The translations under genes were made by a program, and so were the position numbers. A stretch of 64,000 bases of DNA, from the NCBI RefSeq assembly GCF_018860565.1, contig NZ_JAHKPS010000018.1:372001-436000 (forward strand). The letters run 5' to 3'. Below are positions 60,223 through 64,000 of this stretch, piece by piece. Below the pieces are notes generated by a model that saw nothing but the letters and a program-made list of their open reading frames with translations, was not told the origin of the DNA and did not search any database. Position 1 is the stretch's first letter. Each line of letters begins with the position of its first letter. This stretch comes from Winogradskyella psychrotolerans. Lineage in GTDB: Bacteria; Bacteroidota; Bacteroidia; Flavobacteriales; Flavobacteriaceae.

Positions 60223-62286
60223 TTAACTTGAAATTCCTTCTAAATCAAGTAGAAATGCAAACTCTTCAGCATCCTCTTTTAAACTTTCAAAACGCCCAGA
60301 AGCACCACCATGACCAGCATCCATGTTTGTTTTTAAATATAATTTATTAGAATCTGTTTTCATCTCTCTAAGTTTAGCAACCCATTTTGCAGGTTCCCAA
60401 TATTGCACTTGTGAATCGTGAAGTCCTGTTGTAATTAACATATTTGGGTAAGCTTTTGCCTCAACATTGTCATATGGCGAATACGATTTTATATAATCAT
60501 AATAAAGTTTATCGTTTGGATTTCCCCATTCATCATACTCTCCTGTCGTTAATGGTATAGAATCGTCTAACATTGTAGTAATAACATCTACAAAAGGGAC
60601 TGCTGCAATAATACCGTTGTACAATTCTGGTGCTTCATTAATTATAGCACCCATTAGCAAACCGCCGGCACTACCTCCCATAGCATATAAGTGTTCAGAA
60701 GATGTATAACGTTCTTTTATTAAATGGATAGAGCAGGCAATAAAATCTGAAAATGTATTTTTCTTATTCAGTAACTTTCCATCTTCGTACCAATCACGTC
60801 CTAAATATTCACCACCTCTAATATGTGTAATTACATAGATAAATCCGCGGTCTAACAAACTTAATCGTACTGTTGAAAAATAAGGATCTACTGTAGAACC
60901 ATAACTTCCGTATGCGTATTGTAACAATGGGTTTGAGCCATCTTTTTTAATCCCTTTTTTATACACAACAGACATTGGAATTTTAGTACCATCCTCTGCT
61001 GTGGCCCAAATACGTTCAGAAATATAATTGTCCTTGTTAAAATTCTTATCTAGAACCTCTTGCTCCTTTAATACTGTTTTAATTTTAGTACGCATATTAA
61101 ACTCAATAACCGAAGATGGAGTCGTCATGGCATTATAACCATAGCGTAACACTTCGGTATCAAAATCTACATTGGTACCTGTATAAGCTGTATACGTTTC
61201 ATTATCAAATGGCAGGTAATAATCTTCACTTCCATCCCAACGCTTTATTCGTATTTCATTTAAGCCATTTTTGCGCTCACTAATAACTAAATAGTCTTTA
61301 AAAATATCGATACCTTCTAGTAACACATCTTCTCTATGAGCTATAACTTCTGTCCAGTTTTCAACTTTAGTATCTGTTTCTAACGTTTTCATTAGCTTAA
61401 AGTTGGTCGCCTTATCCTTATTCGTCAGCATATAAAAATGGTTATCATAATGTGATATGCTATACTCCAACCCTCTTATTCGTGGTTGAAAAACCTTAAA
61501 TTTCCCTTCTGGATTATTAGCATCAAGAATATGATATTCATTTGTCAATGTACTATAACATGCTATAATGATATATTTTCTAGATTTTGACTTATAAACA
61601 GCAACTCCAAACGTATCATCTCCTTCTTCAAAAACAAGTTCATCTTCAGAATTATCCCCTAAACGATGTTTATATATTTGAAACGCTCTAAGCGTAACCT
61701 CGTCTTTTTTAGTGTAAAATAGAGTTTCATTATCATTGGCCCAACTTGAAGATCCTGTCGTGTTTTTAACTCTATCTGAAGCTACTTCATGCGTTTCTAA
61801 ATTCTTAATATGAATCGTATAATTTCGTCTTCCTGTGGTATCAATACCATAGGAAACTAATTTATTATCTGGACTAATACTTATACCTGCTAATTTAAAA
61901 TAGCTTTCCCCTTCTGCCATTTTATTACAGTCGAACAATAGCTCTTCAGGATTATCTAAACGCTCTTTTTTACGTGTATATATAGGATAATCTTTTCCTT
62001 TTTCAAATTTCGTGATATACCAATAGCCATTATATTTATAAGGTACAGAAGAATCATCTTCTTTAATTCTGGCTTTCATTTCCTCAAACAAATCGGTCTG
62101 AAAATCTTTTGTATGAGCCATTTCAGAATTACAATATTCGTTTTCGGCATTGAGATAATCTATAACTTCAGGATGTTCTCTGTCTTTCATCCAAAAATAA
62201 TTATCAATACGAATATCACCATGTTTTTCTAACTGATGTGGAATCTTCTTGGCTATTGGAGGTGTTATATCTGGATTTTTTATCAT
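60223..62286 (-). CDS. ptrB: Prolyl-oligopeptidase-family peptidase (oligopeptidase B type)
   Basis: A 687-residue S9A serine peptidase. The N-terminal beta-propeller (about 75-410) is opened by YFWMKDREHPEVIDYL, and the C-terminal hydrolase carries the Ser in GGSAGGLL, the Asp in HDSQVQYWE and the His in DAGHGGASGRFE. Length equals that of E. coli PtrB, which cuts after basic residues in short peptides. No signal peptide, so it acts in the cytoplasm. It is not coupled to the gene downstream. Confidence 0.9.
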   Translation of the reverse strand: MIKNPDITPPIAKKIPHQLEKHGDIRIDNYFWMKDREHPEVIDYLNAENEYCNSEMAHTKDFQTDLFEEMKARIKEDDSSVPYKYNGYWYITKFEKGKDYPIYTRKKERLDNPEELLFDCNKMAEGESYFKLAGISISPDNKLVSYGIDTTGRRNYTIHIKNLETHEVASDRVKNTTGSSSWANDNETLFYTKKDEVTLRAFQIYKHRLGDNSEDELVFEEGDDTFGVAVYKSKSRKYIIIACYSTLTNEYHILDANNPEGKFKVFQPRIRGLEYSISHYDNHFYMLTNKDKATNFKLMKTLETDTKVENWTEVIAHREDVLLEGIDIFKDYLVISERKNGLNEIRIKRWDGSEDYYLPFDNETYTAYTGTNVDFDTEVLRYGYNAMTTPSSVIEFNMRTKIKTVLKEQEVLDKNFNKDNYISERIWATAEDGTKIPMSVVYKKGIKKDGSNPLLQYAYGSYGSTVDPYFSTVRLSLLDRGFIYVITHIRGGEYLGRDWYEDGKLLNKKNTFSDFIACSIHLIKERYTSSEHLYAMGGSAGGLLMGAIINEAPELYNGIIAAVPFVDVITTMLDDSIPLTTGEYDEWGNPNDKLYYDYIKSYSPYDNVEAKAYPNMLITTGLHDSQVQYWEPAKWVAKLREMKTDSNKLYLKTNMDAGHGGASGRFESLKEDAEEFAFLLDLEGISS

Positions 62287-62325
62287 TTGATGTGAATATT
62301 TAGTCTAAAAAAAGGCGCAATTTAG

Positions 62326-62333
62326 TAATTTTG
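62326..62333 (+). promoter_or_regulatory. -7 promoter element for ybaB
   Basis: TAATTTTG matches TAnnTTTG. The TTG at 62331 inside it is in frame with ybaB but lies upstream of the predicted transcript start, so the ATG at 62361 is chosen. Confidence 0.55.
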
Positions 62334-62360
62334 CATCGTAAAAATTTAAAACACAAGATT

Positions 62361-62684
62361 ATGTTTGGAGATATGATGGGTATGATGGGCAAATTAAAAG
62401 AAGCTCAAAAAAAAGTTGAAGCAACTAAAGAACGTCTACATACCGTTTTAATTGATGAAACAAGTAACGACAACAAACTTAAAGTAACCATCACAGCTAA
62501 CAGAACAATAAAGTCTATTGACATTGCTGATGAGTTGCTTGAAGACAAAGACATGTTAGAAGATTATTTAATCTTAACATTAAACAAAGCAATAGAAAAA
62601 GCAACCAACGTACATGAAACAGAAGTTGCTGCTGTTGCTAAAGAAGGCATGCCAAGTATTCCTGGCATGGATATGTTTAAATAG
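62361..62684 (+). CDS. ybaB: YbaB/EbfC nucleoid-associated protein
   Basis: A 107-residue DNA-binding protein of the YbaB/EbfC family, which binds DNA as a dimer and helps compact the nucleoid. The opening [20 protein letters not shown], the middle [16 protein letters not shown] and the end [12 protein letters not shown] fit the family. The ten extra residues available upstream begin at a TTG within the promoter and are not conserved in character. It converges on the threonine aldolase gene with an 8-base overlap. Confidence 0.9.
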   Translation: MFGDMMGMMGKLKEAQKKVEATKERLHTVLIDETSNDNKLKVTITANRTIKSIDIADELLEDKDMLEDYLILTLNKAIEKATNVHETEVAAVAKEGMPSIPGMDMFK

Positions 62685-63693
62685 AATTTAATTCTGTTAA
62701 AAGCTTGTCATGCATTTGGTCTGTATAATCCAAATGCGTGACCATGCGTAATTTATGGCTTCCCATTCCTATAATATGAATATGCTTTTCTTTTAAGTTA
62801 TTTAAGAATTGTGCTTCATTCACACTGTCATTTAATTCAAAAATGACAATATTGGTTTCAATAGGTTCTACTTTTTTAATTATTGATAAGGTTGAAAGCA
62901 ACGCTCCTATTTCTTTTGCTTTTTTATGGTCGTCCGCAAGGCGATTTATATTATGATCTAAAGCAAACAAACCTGCTGCTGCCAAATAACCAACTTGACG
63001 CATATTTCCACCAAAGAGTTTTCTTAAACTCAGTGATTGCTTCATTATTTCCTCATCACCTATTAGAACAGACCCCACAGGACACCCTAAACCTTTACTT
63101 AAACACACTGAAATTGTATCGAATGTATTGCCGTATTGAAGTGCCGATTCATTTTTAGCCACCATCGCATTCCACAGACGTGCTCCATCTAAATGAAAAC
63201 CTAAATTATTGGTTTTACAGACTTGTTTTATGGCTTCAATCTCTTTAAAATCCCAACAAGCTCCACCTCCTTTATTTGTCGTGTTTTCAACCTCAACTAA
63301 ACTCGATTGGCTATAATAATATTCTGATGGATTAATAGCCTCTTCAACCTGCGCAGCAGTAAACATACCGCGATCTCCATCTATCAATTTACAAGTTGCG
63401 CCACTGTGAAAAGCGACACCACCCACTTCATAATTATAGATATGTGCATATTTATCGCAAATAACTTCCTTGCCAGGATTGGTATGTAATTTTATAGCGA
63501 TTTGATTTGCCATGCTTCCAGACGGAAAAAATAAAGCCTTTTGTTTCCCAAACATTCTAGCCAATCGTTCTTCCAATTCATTCACTGTTGGATCTTCTCT
63601 AAAAACATCATCTCCAACCTGAGCTGACATCATAGCGTCTAACATTTCTTTTGACGGTTTAGTAACAGTATCACTTCGTAAATCTATAATCAT
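62677..63693 (-). CDS. ltaE: Low-specificity L-threonine aldolase
   Basis: A 338-residue PLP enzyme that splits threonine or allo-threonine to glycine and acetaldehyde. It opens [19 protein letters not shown], the typical start; [16 protein letters not shown] follows, [11 protein letters not shown] supplies the Asp that contacts the PLP ring, and [14 protein letters not shown] contains the PLP Lys. Its start is about 105 bases from the divergent prfB start. Glycine supply is the likely role. Confidence 0.9.
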   Translation of the reverse strand: MIIDLRSDTVTKPSKEMLDAMMSAQVGDDVFREDPTVNELEERLARMFGKQKALFFPSGSMANQIAIKLHTNPGKEVICDKYAHIYNYEVGGVAFHSGATCKLIDGDRGMFTAAQVEEAINPSEYYYSQSSLVEVENTTNKGGGACWDFKEIEAIKQVCKTNNLGFHLDGARLWNAMVAKNESALQYGNTFDTISVCLSKGLGCPVGSVLIGDEEIMKQSLSLRKLFGGNMRQVGYLAAAGLFALDHNINRLADDHKKAKEIGALLSTLSIIKKVEPIETNIVIFELNDSVNEAQFLNNLKEKHIHIIGMGSHKLRMVTHLDYTDQMHDKLLTELNSI

Positions 63694-63774
63694 TTGTATT
63701 GCATATTTCAGACGATAAAATTACGGAATTTCCAAAAAACCGATTCAAAATTATGGCACTTTAACAACGCACCT

Positions 63775-63782
63775 TATATTTG
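63775..63782 (+). promoter_or_regulatory. -7 promoter element for prfB
   Basis: TATATTTG matches TAnnTTTG and ends 18 bases before the prfB ATG. Confidence 0.5.
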
Positions 63783-63800
63783 TATAAAAATCTACTATTT

Positions 63801-64000
63801 ATGATTACATCAGATCAAATAAAAGATCTTAATTCCCGTCTAGACGTACTTAGACAATATCTTTGACTTAGATGCTAAGCTCATAGAAATCGCTAACGAA
63901 GAAGAACAAACTTTTGATCCAAATTTCTGGAATGATTCTAAAGCCGCCGAATTGGTTATGAAATCTATTCGAGAGAAAAAAAGTTGGGTTAACGATTATA
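63801..64000 (+). CDS. prfB: Peptide chain release factor 2, 5' part, with programmed +1 frameshift
   Basis: The first 21 codons (MITSDQIKDLNSRLDVLRQY then L) end at an in-frame UGA (63864-63866) within CTTTGAC. After a +1 shift at CTT the frame stays open to the window edge, reading DLDAKLIEIANEEEQTFDPN and then FWNDSKAAELVMKSI, clearly RF2. CUU UGA C is the universal prfB frameshift site through which RF2 controls its own synthesis. The SD-like AGGGGG that stimulates the shift in E. coli is absent; the bases just upstream are TTAGACAATAT. The gene continues past the edge. Confidence 0.92.

Noticed and set aside
1..64000. Mobile elements, prophage, CRISPR arrays or defence islands
   Set aside because: No transposase, integrase, spaced direct repeats, Cas or restriction-type genes were seen; the genes present are ordinary chromosomal functions apart from the points listed as findings.

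Overview
The window is chromosomal DNA from a member of the Flavobacteriaceae (Bacteroidetes), probably a marine relative of Winogradskyella, Psychroserpens or Olleya; the genus is a guess. The evidence is strongly AT-rich DNA, families typical of the group (bacillithiol BshA, DUF3667, DUF4834, BatA-type vWA protein, flavobacterial S10 peptidase, capnine-type enzymes), and about twenty copies of the Bacteroidetes -7 promoter element TAnnTTTG placed just upstream of genes on both strands.

Layout. 1-6.7 kb: the start of a DinB-family gene (cut by the edge), an MFS exporter, a YciO/Sua5-type protein, a UvrD/PcrA helicase and two uncharacterised membrane-anchored proteins. 6.7-12.9 kb: bshA, a NagZ-like glycosidase fused to a beta-lactamase-fold domain, serB and a small conserved protein. 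12.9-19.5 kb: a leftward block of envelope and redox genes (two bPH proteins, a small membrane protein, two Fe-S proteins resembling Hdr/GlpC, an MCE/MlaD protein, an amidase), divergent from an lptD-like gene. 19.6-32.3 kb: ridA, an acyltransferase, a TIGR02757 protein, guaC, an S10 peptidase, a GAF histidine kinase, an M61 peptidase and a GT2 glycosyltransferase. 32.4-36.5 kb: a tightly packed operon of BatA-like protein, a dihydroorotase homologue without its metal ligands, a small membrane protein and an esterase. 36.5-46 kb: a metallo-beta-lactamase-fold hydrolase, a large conserved protein of unknown function, bcp, an nth without Fe-S cysteines, an ECF sigma factor with a 47-residue downstream gene, and uvrA. 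47-56.4 kb: an Arg/Thr-rich secreted protein, a flippase-GT4-YfhO surface-glycan group, an outer-membrane barrel and a GNAT protein. 56.4-62.3 kb: two PLP enzymes that fit capnine (sulfonolipid) synthesis, plus oligopeptidase B. 62.3-64 kb: ybaB, threonine aldolase and the 5' end of prfB with its programmed frameshift.

The cell-envelope theme recurs: LptD, MCE, amidase, NagZ-fusion, flippase/GT/YfhO and putative capnine enzymes. No phage, insertion sequence, CRISPR array, rRNA, tRNA or recognisable defence system was seen. Two dispersed-type palindromes were seen (32346-32378 and 51242-51313).

Several starts were moved from the longest open frame. In three genes (lptD-like, guaC, ybaB) the farthest-upstream start is a TTG lying inside a -7 promoter element, so the true start must be downstream. 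Small or interrupted genes added by reading: the DinB fragment, the 47-residue gene at 41330-41473, two tiny peptides near 58.8-59.0 kb, and prfB.
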